Of a stretch of 64,000 bases of DNA, positions 49,226-59,473 are shown piece after piece; the first letter of the stretch is position 1, and every line of letters begins with the position of its first letter. The translations under genes and the position numbers were made by a program. Location of the stretch: the NCBI GenBank assembly GCA_039111635.1, contig JBCAQO010000009.1, forward strand, positions 1,488,001 to 1,552,000, in the 5' to 3' direction. This stretch comes from Heterobasidion occidentale (lineage: Eukaryota; Basidiomycota; Agaricomycetes; Russulales; Bondarzewiaceae). The notes under the pieces were generated by a model that saw only the letters and a program-made list of their open reading frames with translations, made no database searches and was not told the DNA's origin.

Positions 49226-51177
49226 ATGGCGACATTCCCCGCGACCCTCGTAGACTCTGCGTCCTTCGTCCTGCAAGGGCTCTCGGATAACAAGTCCTTC
49301 TCCGTGGCTCTCCTCGTAGCTCTATCTGTCTTCTGTACGGTTCGTTACATCAGGAGCCCATGGCGGCAGCTACCACCTGGCCCCAAGGGCTATCCTATAA
49401 TCGGGAATGCGCATCAACTTGCCAGTAAGCAATGGCTTGCCTTCACAGAGTGGGGGAAAGCATATGGTAAAGCTCTCAGTTTGCTTTGGTTGCGCATACT
49501 CATTGACATGCTACTCTAGGGGATGTTTTCTCCCTGAGCGCACTGGGCCAGACAATTGTTGTCCTCAATTCTCAGAAGGCAGCCGCAGACCTTCTTGACC
49601 GCCGCGCAGGAATTTATTCGGACAGACCTCGCAACATCGTAGCAGGCGACATCCTTACGGGGGGCCTCTTTGTCGTCTTCCAGAGCCACAATGATGTGTA
49701 AGCCCACATCTCCTGCACATCACCAGAACAACTGCCAATGCTCTAGACCAGCTGGCGTCGCATGCGCAAAGCCGCACATGAAGGCCTGCACAAAGGCTTG
49801 GCCCACAATTTCCATGATAACCAGGCCACTGAGGCCTTGATTCTCACGCACGGCGTCCTCTCAGAGCCCGCCCGCTGGGACAGCCACCTGCGCAGGGCGG
49901 CCGCCTCCATGATCATGTCTGTCCTCTACGACACGCCGACCATCAAGTCAGAAGACGACCCTTATGTGACTCGCATCAACGATATGGTTGCACGCCTCAC
50001 TCGCGCCGCCTACCCTGGAGCTCACTTCGTCGAATTCCTGCCGTGGATGATGTACATTCCAAACAGGTGCGACAGAACCAGTCCTTTTACAAGCCTTAAT
50101 GCATAGCATCTCACTCGGTATTTTTCAGGTTCGCCAAATGGAAGCGTGAAGCCGAAGAGTGGTTTGCGCGGGACTCGGTGCTGTTCGAGACCCTCTTCGA
50201 ATCCGTCCACGCCCGTGTGGTTTGTAAAACTTCTTCTGCACGTTACTCAGCCTGGGCCTGACCTCTGTGTTTTATGAAGCAAAAAGGCGATGACCGGCCG
50301 AGTCTCTCCGCAACCCTGATTAAGGAGCAAGAAAGGCACAATCTCAGCATTCGCGAGAACGCCTGGCTGGCTGCGACGATGTAGTATGTTCCTTTCCCTC
50401 CGTCCGATTCTTCGGGACAATGTAATCACAGATCAAATTTTTAGCGCCGCCGGCGCTGAAACCACTGCGGGCGTCATGGGTTGGTGGATGCTCGCCATGA
50501 TAGCTTACCCTGAGACACAGAAACGCGCCCAGGCAGAGCTAGACGCCGTCGTTGGACGAGACCGCCTGCCCTCCTTCGCCGACTTCGAGCACCTCCCGTA
50601 CATCCGTGCCATGGTCAAAGAGGCCCTGCGCTGGCGTCCCATTGACCCCGTCGGCCTTCCCCACCGTTCTACGCAAGATGACTGGTACGAAGGTCATTTC
50701 ATTCCCTCAGGCACGATCGTCATCGCCAATGTCTGGCACCTCAATCGCGACCCGGAGATTTACGGCGCCGATGCAGCCCATTTCAACCCCGCTCGACACT
50801 TGGACAAGGAGGGCAACATTGCACCTGGTCCTCCCGATACAAAGGAAGAGAGCCATGTCACTTACGGGTTTGGTAGGAGGCTGTGTGTTGGCCGGCATGT
50901 GGCGAACAATTCGCTGTTTATTGACATGGCGATTATGCTTTGGGCATTGAACATAGAGAGAACAGTGGACGAGACAGGGAAGCCTACTCCATTAGACATA
51001 GATGGCTGTGTTGAGGATGGTCTCGTTGTGTGCGTATATTCCACTTGCCTTTTTGAATAGCCGTCTGATATCGACCCCTCACCCAGTCGTCCCATGCCAT
51101 TCAAGTGCAAGATCACGCCCCGGTTCCCAGAAGCCATTGCTATCTTGGAACAGGAGAAAGAGCTGCTCGGTCAATGA
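49226..51177 (+). CDS. Cytochrome P450 (P450-5)
   Basis: Microsomal P450, distinct from the P450-3/4 pair. Starts at ATG 49226 with the helix FSVALLVALSVFCTVRYI and hinge QLPPGPKGYPIIGN. The second exon begins GDVFSLSALGQTIVVLNS. WRRMRKAAHEGLHKGL is helix C, YAAGAETTAGVMGWW helix I (AGxxT), KEALR the ExxR pair, and GLPHRSTQDDWYEGHFIPSG precedes the meander. The heme loop is YGFGRRLCVGRHVAN. The last exon, RPMPFKCKITPRFPEA, ends TGA at 51175-51177. About seven exons, all in frame. The broken P450 at 39.2-39.8 kb derives from a relative of this gene. In this position it probably oxidises a cluster sesquiterpene. Confidence 0.9.
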
Positions 51178-51400
51178 TTATAGCAGATACTACGCTTATG
51201 GCCCGGTTCTGTTGTCTAGATCACGAGTTTCTTGTTGTATGACTAGACGTTGCATGATATGTAGAATACTTTAGTACAAAAGTCATTTTGAGCGCCAAAC
51301 ATCGGTTTCGCCTGTAACTCGAACTCGCGCGTGAACCGGTGTTCAAGCTGCGAGCTTTGAGCTTGCCTTAGAACTAGGAAGTGTCCATCAGCAAACTGGA

Positions 51401-51430
51401 GAGTGTCTGTACCAACCTGGACAGACACTC
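51401..51430. repeat. Perfect 10-bp inverted repeat (hairpin)
   Basis: GAGTGTCTGT at 51401-51410 and ACAGACACTC at 51421-51430 are exact reverse complements around a 10-nt loop (ACCAACCTGG). Confidence 0.8.
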
Positions 51431-51574
51431 CTAGGCCCCCAGATGCCTCTAGCAAGTCCCCGATTAGACAGACACACCGGTGTCTGGACAGATATGTCTG
51501 GATGCACCATATATGGAAATGATTAGATAATTGTCGTCAATAGGACGACTGCAAAAATCAATCTTCACTGTGCA

Positions 51575-51657
51575 GGAATTGAACCCAGAACCTCTTGAAT
51601 CATTCACCGGCTGTAAGCAATGTTAAGACCACAATTATCCACTCCACTATATCACCA
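51575..51657 (-). ncRNA. tRNA-like sequence with Pol III boxes
   Basis: Read on the minus strand, TAGTGGAGTGG (51649-51639) fits a Pol III A box and GGTTCAATTCC (51585-51575) fits a B box. The arrangement and GGTGATA start resemble a tRNA, but the T-stem has a mismatch and two wobbles, and no 3' acceptor strand pairs with the 5' end. It is better read as a tRNA-derived SINE head or a decayed tRNA than as a working tRNA gene. Confidence 0.4.
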
Positions 51658-54600
51658 TGACATTTTTCAACAACATTTTGCTTATAACAAGCTTTTTGAG
51701 ACTTGAAAGAATTTTGGGATGCCTGAACTCAGTGAGGTGACATCTATTTTCGCATTTTTAGCATCTATTCATGGAAGAATGATGGCATATGATACATCAT
51801 TTGAGAGATATGATACAGGAAAGTATCTCAATACCACTAGCAAGCTGATATTCAACAGATAGCACCAATGACAGTCTGGTACATTACTGGGAATTTTCTT
51901 CTCAGCTCTTGTATTGAAAAAATTTGAAGCAGCACTGACATTACAAACAATGCCTTCCAAAAATGTCCTCCTAGTCAGCTTATTGATAGAGCACCTTATC
52001 TGTCTAGATCTGGGCATACACAGACATCTAGCCAGATGTCCCTAGATGACCTAAGCATCTGGGAGTATCTGGGGCTCTGGGACTGGGACTGGTTACAGGT
52101 TTGCTGATGTCACTCCCTGCACAGTGCACCGGCGCAGTACCGGCGCCCGATTTACCGTGGAAGGCTTTGTGCAAACCTGCACAAGGGGATGCGACCAAAC
52201 ACTTCCAGACCTAGGCTGCGAGGCTGTCGGACCGTGGGCATATGAAAATATGTGGGCTTTGACGAGTATTCCAGCAGCGCGGCGTCTAGACTCTAGAGCA
52301 ATCAGAATCCATGCGGTTGACAAGATAAGCTTACATAATCGCTATCCCAACGTTGCCACGACATCCATTTGCACGCTTCTTGTCCTCCCCATAGACGTCA
52401 ACTCTCTTGTACGTATGCTTCGGGCTGCGTCAGTATCCGTTCTTTCACCTCAAATGCCTTGCTTCATGTCATATCATCAATGTCATCGTTGCATCACTGC
52501 AATCAGACGAGTTTACTCCATGCATGTGGCTGGTAATGGGGTTCGATTCACTGCGCTGGAAGAATTATAGCACAAGAGAGGCTCTGGGTATAGGCATCTT
52601 AATACCTTTGCAAGGAGTGGATGCTCTCGGTTTACAATTCGAGCTCAGAAACCAGCCGCTCAACTAACCTTTCGTATCCATCATTATTGTGGTATGCGCT
52701 GATGCAAACAAAGTGCGCTCAGCACCCTTGAATCCTGATGCATTATGGTGGCCATGTTGATATCGTGGTCGCCTATCATAGTTTTTGGAGCGATCCATGG
52801 GGTTGAATACATGTATGCTGCACCGCTTCTTGATCTTTACTGGAAATTACTTCCACATCACAGGCCCTCAGGGAATCGCAAAGCCAAGTACAAGACAATT
52901 TCTTTTCCGTAGGATGGCGAAGCGCTGGAGCGTCATCATGGAGACGTTTCGGCGTCCGACCGCAGGCATCGCGCTCACTTCACGTCACACGAATATCCCC
53001 TCCAAAGACCGGAGTGAGCCATTCACAGGAACTACTGCACGCCCCGGATTCCATTTCGTATTCGCAATCTTCACGCTCCGTTAGATGTAGTGTCTTCTCA
53101 CAGATGGCCCTCCATTGATTGGACCCTCTCAGTACTTATGAGTGTCTAATTGGGCGATAGACATACCGATGAGCGCAGGTACGTCAGCGAGGCTGTCTTC
53201 AGGATTCGGATGTTCAAAATGGGTTTATCTTGCAGCGCATGATCAGCTCACTCTCTGGGTTTACCACTCAAATATAATACAATCTCCCCCCGTATTGGTC
53301 AACATTGTACTGCCAGTTCAAGAATAGATGACGGGCGTCACTAGTCATCTCCAAGGCGTTGTCTTCTGGCTAATTAATCATCACTTTGCGCCACTTGATC
53401 AAGCGTCAATATAGGGTGGATTGCCCATGTCGACCTTGCAGCCGCAAAAGCCTCTTGGACTCTCCACAGAATCTATCGGATTGGAGCCAATTGTCACGAG
53501 TTGCATCAAGGACAAGCAAAACAAAATCTTGCTACATCTACGTCTCTTTCAAGTATTACGACTCGCCTTTGCTTCCTACGCTCCGTTTGTCACACCATTG
53601 TCGTAATCCCTGTTAACGCCCTTTGCCCCTTTGGCTAATGGGATTTCAGTCAGCCGTAAGTTGATTGCTCCAATGTCTTGCGAGCGCAGCAACGGGCTAA
53701 CGCAAAATCCCAAATATACACCTGCTGTTCCGCTCGAATGGGCTCCGACTAACATCTTTCTTTTTAACGATTGCATTCTGGTTTCGCGCATCACAGACCA
53801 TCAGATCGCTATAATCGATCATATTGTGTCATGGCCTGCAGGCGCCGCACCACAACAACCCTGCCCGTGGACGTCGGTCGTCTTTGCAACCTAGCAGCAT
53901 GAAGGCATGCTTGGGCCCCGCCCCTGTCATTTCGCTATATATCTTTCGCTGTAAGTTCACTCCGCATGAACAAAAGAACTTAAGGACGATGGCTTTTTCA
54001 CGGATCGCAGGGCGCTAAACTACCTCCATATTTTGATTTAAGGTGTCCGTCGGCGATCCAGCGACGGGAATGGAGTTCCATCCGCCATGTTGCGTTTTAC
54101 TAATGTATCGTAATAACAGGTTATGAAGCATCTGTTGGCCAATGCTCAAACATTCCCAACGTCTTCCGAATCTCAAGATTCAATTATTCACATTTGCCTA
54201 GCTATATGCGAACACGCATAGCGAGTCAATTGATAGTGGATTACATCGTCGCCAGGACGCAAAGTGCATGAAATGGACACTCAAAAATAAGTACTCACTT
54301 GCTGTCATCACTTTCAGGCGCCAGGTACAGTCCCATTTTATGGCTCATGGAACAGTGTATCGTTCGTTGTGACTGATTGATTGGCGTCCATTTGGATATC
54401 TCGAAAGAGCCCCAGTTGGCTGAAAGATCGTTTGGAGCTCTCGGACAAACACAATTTAGGTTTCCTTTTACTCCTTTACCTTCTAACCCGAATTTACCTA
54501 GTTGCCTGCAGAACTTGCCTACCCTGATTATGGCCAGGGCCTGGACTGGTGGGAGTCAGTCAGACTGATTAAAGGTTCGTTCATCAGCTTCTGTTCCACT

Positions 54601-54713
54601 TTGCCTTCGTTTTCTGATTTTTGTGTTCTCAGCATGTATATAGTCGTCTCATGCGTCTTTCGATGCTCTTCATCTTCATCCCTCCTTTTGATCCCAGGGT
54701 TCTCTCTTAACAA

Positions 54714-56071
54714 ATGGACATTGTCAACAATAGAGGTCTTGACGCCAGTGGGCGATCGGAAGACACAAAGGAGGCAATGCGCCTTCGCTTCGAAAGGACA
54801 TTCGTTACAATACGTACTGAGCTTCTCGCTCATTTCACTGAACATGGCATGCCGCCAGATGCCGTGAACTGGTATCGCCGCGTGAGTCTGCTCCCCTATA
54901 TTGCGCAGTCTATGTATTTATCTTTTCCCCTCAAGGCTCTGGACTACAATGTCCCTGGCGGGAAGCTGAACCGAGGAAATAGCGTTGTTGACACAGTCAA
55001 AATTCTGAAGGGTCGCTTGTTGACAGATGATGAGTACCTGAAGGCTGCCGTTCTCGGCTGGTCCATTGAGTTTGTTCGTTTTCGACCCTTCACTTTGTTG
55101 TTGCACTCCCTAATCATCATATAATCACGAAGCTCCAAGCCGTCTTCCTTGTCTCCGATGACTTTATGGATGGTTCTATCAGTCGACGGGGCCAGCCGTG
55201 CTGGTATCGTCGAGATGACGTCGGGACTATTGCGATCAATGATGCACTGCTTTTAGAGGGTGCTCTCTATCGTATGCTTCGCGCCCACTTCAGGAGTACG
55301 ACATATTACACCGAGCTTTTGGATCTCATACATGAGGTATGAGGTTGTTCAGGCCAACGAGGAAATAACATTTATGGTATTTATTCTGTATCATGAAGGT
55401 GATCTACATGACAGAAATGGGTCAACTTGTGGACCTCATTACTGCCCCACAAAACAAGGTTGATCTAAGCAAGTTCTCACTCGACCGGCACGTTTCGTTA
55501 TTTTTGTTCCCAAATTCAATCACAAACTTGACGAACCTTTCACAGACATCGCCTCATCGTGACGTACAAGACAGCATTCTACTCATTCTACCTCCCCATT
55601 TCGATGGCCATGCTTATGTGCGGAATTACCTCGGACCCCTGGAACCCCTCGGATCCTTACAAGCTCGCCTTGAGAATCCTCCTCCCTCTTGGAGAATATT
55701 TCCAAGTCCAGGACGATTACCTCGATTTTGCTGGTACGCCCGAACAGATTGGAAAAATTGGCACGGACATCGTCGACAACAAGTGCTCCTGGTGCATCAA
55801 CATCGCCCTCGCATCCGCCACTCCAGCCCAGCGCACCGTTCTTAACGCCAATTATGGTAGGAAGGATCCTGAATGCGAGACACGCGTCAAGGATGTCTTC
55901 GAGGAGGTTGGCATCCGCGCTCGCTACGAGGAGTATGAGAAGGACGCACATGACAGAATCAATGCTCTCATCGATGAACTGCCTGAAATTCGGAGCAATT
56001 CTGGAGAAGCCACTGTCGGACGCGAGGTATTCAGGACCTTCTTGGAGAAGGTCTACAAGAGGCAAAAATAA
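54714..56071 (+). CDS. ERG20: Farnesyl diphosphate synthase-type prenyltransferase
   Basis: Trans-prenyltransferase of the FPP synthase family, making C15 (or longer) diphosphates from IPP and DMAPP. Exons 54714-54881, 54936-55073, 55133-55336, 55399-55487 and 55546-56071 give 374 residues, slightly long at the N-terminus. Landmarks are [11 protein letters not shown], the first Asp-rich motif DDFMD in [45 protein letters not shown] (second motif DDYLD), [12 protein letters not shown] and the basic end VYKRQK. The fourth intron must use a GC donor (55488) to keep frame. Position -5 before DDFMD is Val instead of the usual Phe/Tyr, while -4 remains Phe. Next to synthase C it likely feeds the cluster cyclases; a duplicate of the housekeeping enzyme is possible. 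Confidence 0.92.
55488..55545 (+). other. GC-AG intron in the FPP synthase
   Basis: GACCG|GCACGT ... CACAG|ACATCGC joins to [14 protein letters not shown]. The nearby GT donor (CAC|GTTTCG at 55491) would shift the frame and remove the C-terminal half. Confidence 0.6.
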
Positions 56072-57137
56072 AAGCTGTTCATCAATTCAATGTCCTTTAC
56101 TCCGAATCGAGTTGTTGGCTGGCGAAATAGACCTATGACCGACTGTTCATCGTGATCTAGTTCGACTGCATGGAGCAACAGGGCAACTCTGTTCGTTGAA
56201 ACCTCGATGATTCCAAAGATCAACCATTGATGGAATGGAATGATGCTAATTACGAGAATGAGCGAAGATGAGGGGCACCTCCGAATGGGCGTCGACGGTA
56301 GCATCAACGCCAGTCTCAAATCGGGTGTAAATGAATGAGTTTAATCAGTTGTTTGGAACAGTATTGTTTACAAGTGCACGCGTACTGATACAATCTTCAT
56401 CAGCTGAGTCTGTAATTATGCCCGAGGGGCTAGGACACAGGGCATTTTACCTGAGGCCTGAACCAATCATCGGTATTTCGACCACATTCAGTACCTCCAC
56501 ACCGCTGAGAAATACCGGCATGATTGTGTCAATTCCAGCCTCACGGGAACACTGCAACAGTCCTCACAGTCGTTCAGGGCCTGTAATAGATTTTGAGGCA
56601 CATTGAAGGCCCCCTTCTACGCGGCAATCACGGGGTTCGAACGGTCGAGTGGTAAAGGAGGACAATCGCCAGGTGCCAGCGCCGTTTCACCGAGAACGAT
56701 GATATCGAAGCGCCGGCTGATAGCAGTGGCGATCGAGGATGCCGTCGCGGTTCAACCCAAGGGCAGACATACTGCCTTTCGGGGGAGATCATATTGACCC
56801 TGGATGCAATTTGAAGGGCATCAGGTAGGAACAAAAAACAAGGCGTTTCGACTGCAATAGGTGCCAAGTCGGCGACTATTTCAGATGGGAGAGCCTATGT
56901 TCGAGAAACGATGGCGAACCTACAAAGGAGGCACAAATGCAACCGCAGGAACCGAATCCTAGCACAGGGAGAATGTGCCCGGTACGAAACTAAGCCTAGA
57001 CCGGCGAATCATGTAAGTCCTCCATGAACTAGGTCCTCCCCATATGGAGGGCCAGCGTCAGCGGCAGTGCTTAAAAGAACTGACCGCTCAAACGCGCTCT
57101 TGGAACGATAGACCTCTCTAGACCCCACCAACACCTA
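56072..57137. other. Intergenic region with a possible GMC relic
   Basis: 1.1 kb between the prenyltransferase and synthase C. On the minus strand about 56720-56640 a stretch translates RRFDIIVLG-ETALAP, resembling a decayed copy of the FAD motif of the cluster GMC oxidoreductases. No further domain follows. Confidence 0.25.
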
Positions 57138-58397
57138 ATGGCCCAGAAGATTTACATACCAGACACTCTCGCTAACTGGAAGTGGCCCCGCCATCTGAAC
57201 CCGCATTATCCTGAAGTCAAGAAAGAGTCTGCGGCATGGCTAGCAAGCTTCGGCGCCTTCAGTCCCAAAGCTCAATATGCGTTCGATCGCTGCGATTTCA
57301 GTCAGTGACTACCAACACCATCGAGACTTATCGGTCTGACCTTCCATGATGCAGACCTTCTAGCGTCATTTGCATACCCGCTCGCAACAAAGGGTATGCC
57401 TTAAGTACATCAAGGCTGACGATAGAGCTGACATCCTCCAGAGCACCTACGTACCGGTTGTGATCTCATGAACCTCTTCTTCGTCATCGACGAGTATTCT
57501 GACATCGCAGGCGTTGACGAGGTCCAGAACCAAGCCGACATCGTCATGGATGCCCTGCGAAACCCACACAAGCCTCGCCCAAAGGGTGAATGGGTCGGCG
57601 GCGAGGTCACTCGCCAGTGAGTGTCTCTTGCAAACCGTGGGTTCTGTGGCCAACACTGACAATTGGATATCGGACAGATACTGGGAACTTGCCATCAAAA
57701 CAGCCAGTCCACAGTCCCAGAAGCGATTCATAGAGACATTCGACACCTACATGCAGTCGGTGGTCCAGCAAGCCGCAGACCGGACCCACGCGTATATTCG
57801 CGACATCGATAGTTACTTGGAGGTTCGACGAGACACCATCGGCGCAAAACCATCGTTCGCCCTCCTCGAGCTTGGCATGGACCTCCCAGACGAGGTGATC
57901 AACCACCCTGTGATTCAAGACTTGTCGATTTGGGTCATCGATATGCTGTGCCTCGGAAACGTAAGGGTTCTCTCAGATGCTTCTCGATGGTCAGGGCGAT
58001 GACGACGACCTTGAATCAGGATATCGTGTCATACAACCTGGAGCAAGCGAGAGGAGACGACAGTCACAATATCGTGAGGATTGCCATGAACCAGCTGAAG
58101 ACGGATGTTGCTGGGGCGATGAGATGGGTGGATGAGTACCACAAGGAGCTGGAGCGGAAGTTCAATGAGAACTTTGACAAAGTGCCAAAGTGGGGAGAGC
58201 CGATCGACTCGCAAGTAGCGCGGTATGTAGACGGGCTTGGGAATTGGGTGCGGGCGAACGATCAGTGGAGTTTCGAGAGCGAGAGGTATTTCGGAAAGAG
58301 AGGGCCAGAGATCCTGAAGTCGCGGTGGGTGACATTGATGCCCCAGGAGCGCACTGAAGACTTGGGTCCACAAATCGTTGATAGTTCTGTTCTGTGA
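57138..58397 (+). CDS. Sesquiterpene synthase C, protoilludene-synthase type
   Basis: Third cyclase, 345 residues. Exons 57138-57300, 57355-57393, 57442-57616, 57678-57960 and 58020-58397. Same metal-binding DEYSD and NDIVSYNLE motifs and SERYFGKRG as synthase B. The first 16 codons ([16 protein letters not shown]) resemble synthase A, whereas the rest is identical to B, introns included. The last eight codons diverge again (QIVDSSVL here, QIVDGSVL in B, with five base differences in 25). Rightward, 1.07 kb after the FPP synthase, so substrate supply and cyclisation could be co-expressed. The product is presumably that of B. The promoter is unrelated to B; only a weak TTAAAA at 57071-57076 is visible. 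Confidence 0.93.
57183..58372. repeat. 1,190-bp inverted identical repeat, right copy
   Basis: Partner of 36907-38096 in inverted orientation, 19 kb away. The first mismatch on the left is 57182 (G versus A on the coding strand) and on the right 58373 (A versus G). Between them no difference was found. Confidence 0.9.
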
Positions 58398-59473
58398 TAG
58401 TGCAGTACATCACGTTGGAAGCACGTCTTATGATTGAGGGAAATACAGCACCTTCTAATTTTCCAGAGGGTTTTCAGAGATTGTAAGCCGCAAACGTGGG
58501 AGATCGGTGCTCTCCCATAGTCTCCCATGCGAACGTCTTGCCTCTGTCGGCATCCACGCTCCGACCCTGTCGTCGCTGACACAAACGTTGTCGCCGCCAT
58601 CGCCCTTGCCTCCATCGGGCCATGGACTGACCACCTAGCATCATCATCCCAGTAAACGACTGTGAGCTTCCTTTTATCTCACATGACGTCGAACCTAATA
58701 ATCAACTTGTAGCTTCTAATGTCCTGTAGTCAACCTTTTGCAACGAAGACAGTTCATCATCGATGAAGGAGTGCCAGCGGCCGTCCGCCTGAGGCTGTGC
58801 CCTTGGTTTGGCACTCCGCTGTGGGCAGTTGTGGCGCTTCTGGCAGTAAGTTTCAACCCTGTTGACCACAAAACTTCATTGACCGCGTTTTAACAGTGAA
58901 CTAATTTTGAAGCGGAACACTTTCCATGACATACCGGAGCTTGGAACAGTGGACCATGTCGATGTCAACAATTGATTTAGGCTGGACTGTTGCCTCTGTG
59001 GTATCTAGTGTCCGGATTGTCGCACGTTCGTCCATTTCAAATTATACCGCCCCCCACACCAGATGGGCCAAATCCTCCTGAGGTTTTCCAAGCTCCGTAT
59101 TTGTTCTCTTAAATCTCATAATTGTCTGTGCTATGACGGCCAGGAAGACAGGCAGAGTACCTATCAAGGGCTCACCGCACATGGCACACCGAAGCTCTCC
59201 TATGGCGATATTCGCTCTGTCGCAGCCTGTTGCATGCTCGCTGGGATCGTAGCAGTATCGAGCAAAAATAGCTCCATTTTCAACTCCTCACTCCTCTAGC
59301 GAAAGTCCCTCTGCCTACTTTGGTGGCGAGGTTACGCAATCGCTGATTGCACTTGGAAATGGACAAGCGCACGGACCAGCATACAAGGCCCCTGTAGCTC
59401 TCCATATCCCTAGGCTCAGTTCTCATAAAATCTGGCATTGTTATCGTATCTCCCTTTTTTCTTCTAGCCGACG
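58398..59473. other. Intergenic region, no gene seen
   Basis: 1.1 kb between synthase C and the ATPase, probably the right edge of the cluster. No domain-bearing frame. Confidence 0.4.

Larger units (their letters stand above)
51370..52080. repeat. Putative non-autonomous fold-back/SINE-like element
   Basis: The two ends carry related inverted stretches rich in AGACA/TGTCT. Near 51460-51510 lies CAGACACACCGGTGTCTG, and near 52010-52060 CAGACATCTAGCCAGATG. A perfect 10-bp hairpin lies at 51401-51410/51421-51430. Inside, on the minus strand, is a tRNA-like segment with A- and B-box matches. The element is AT-richer than its surroundings and encodes no protein. Exact ends and target-site duplications could not be fixed. 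Confidence 0.4.
51178..54713. other. Gene-poor 3.5-kb stretch with a repeat
   Basis: The largest gap in the cluster. Apart from the fold-back, tRNA-like repeat described separately (about 51.4-52.1 kb), I find no gene. Frames of 60-150 codons overlap on both strands without domains. A GT...AG pair near 54585-54702 before the prenyltransferase may be a 5'-UTR intron. Confidence 0.45.

Noticed and set aside
49186..49288. Overlapping upstream frame with a good start context before P450-5
   Set aside because: It lies only ~10 bp after the TATA-like box, so the transcript probably starts downstream of its ATG.
51575..51657. Functional tRNA gene
   Set aside because: Imperfect T-stem, no paired acceptor stem and no clear anticodon arm; better explained as a tRNA-derived repeat.
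52785..53084. 99-codon frame possibly derived from a cluster gene
   Set aside because: I could not align it with any P450, GMC or cyclase in the window on either strand.
54532..54575. Upstream coding exon for the FPP synthase (MARAWTGG...)
   Set aside because: Not FPP-synthase-like; more likely part of a 5' UTR with an intron before the ATG at 54714.
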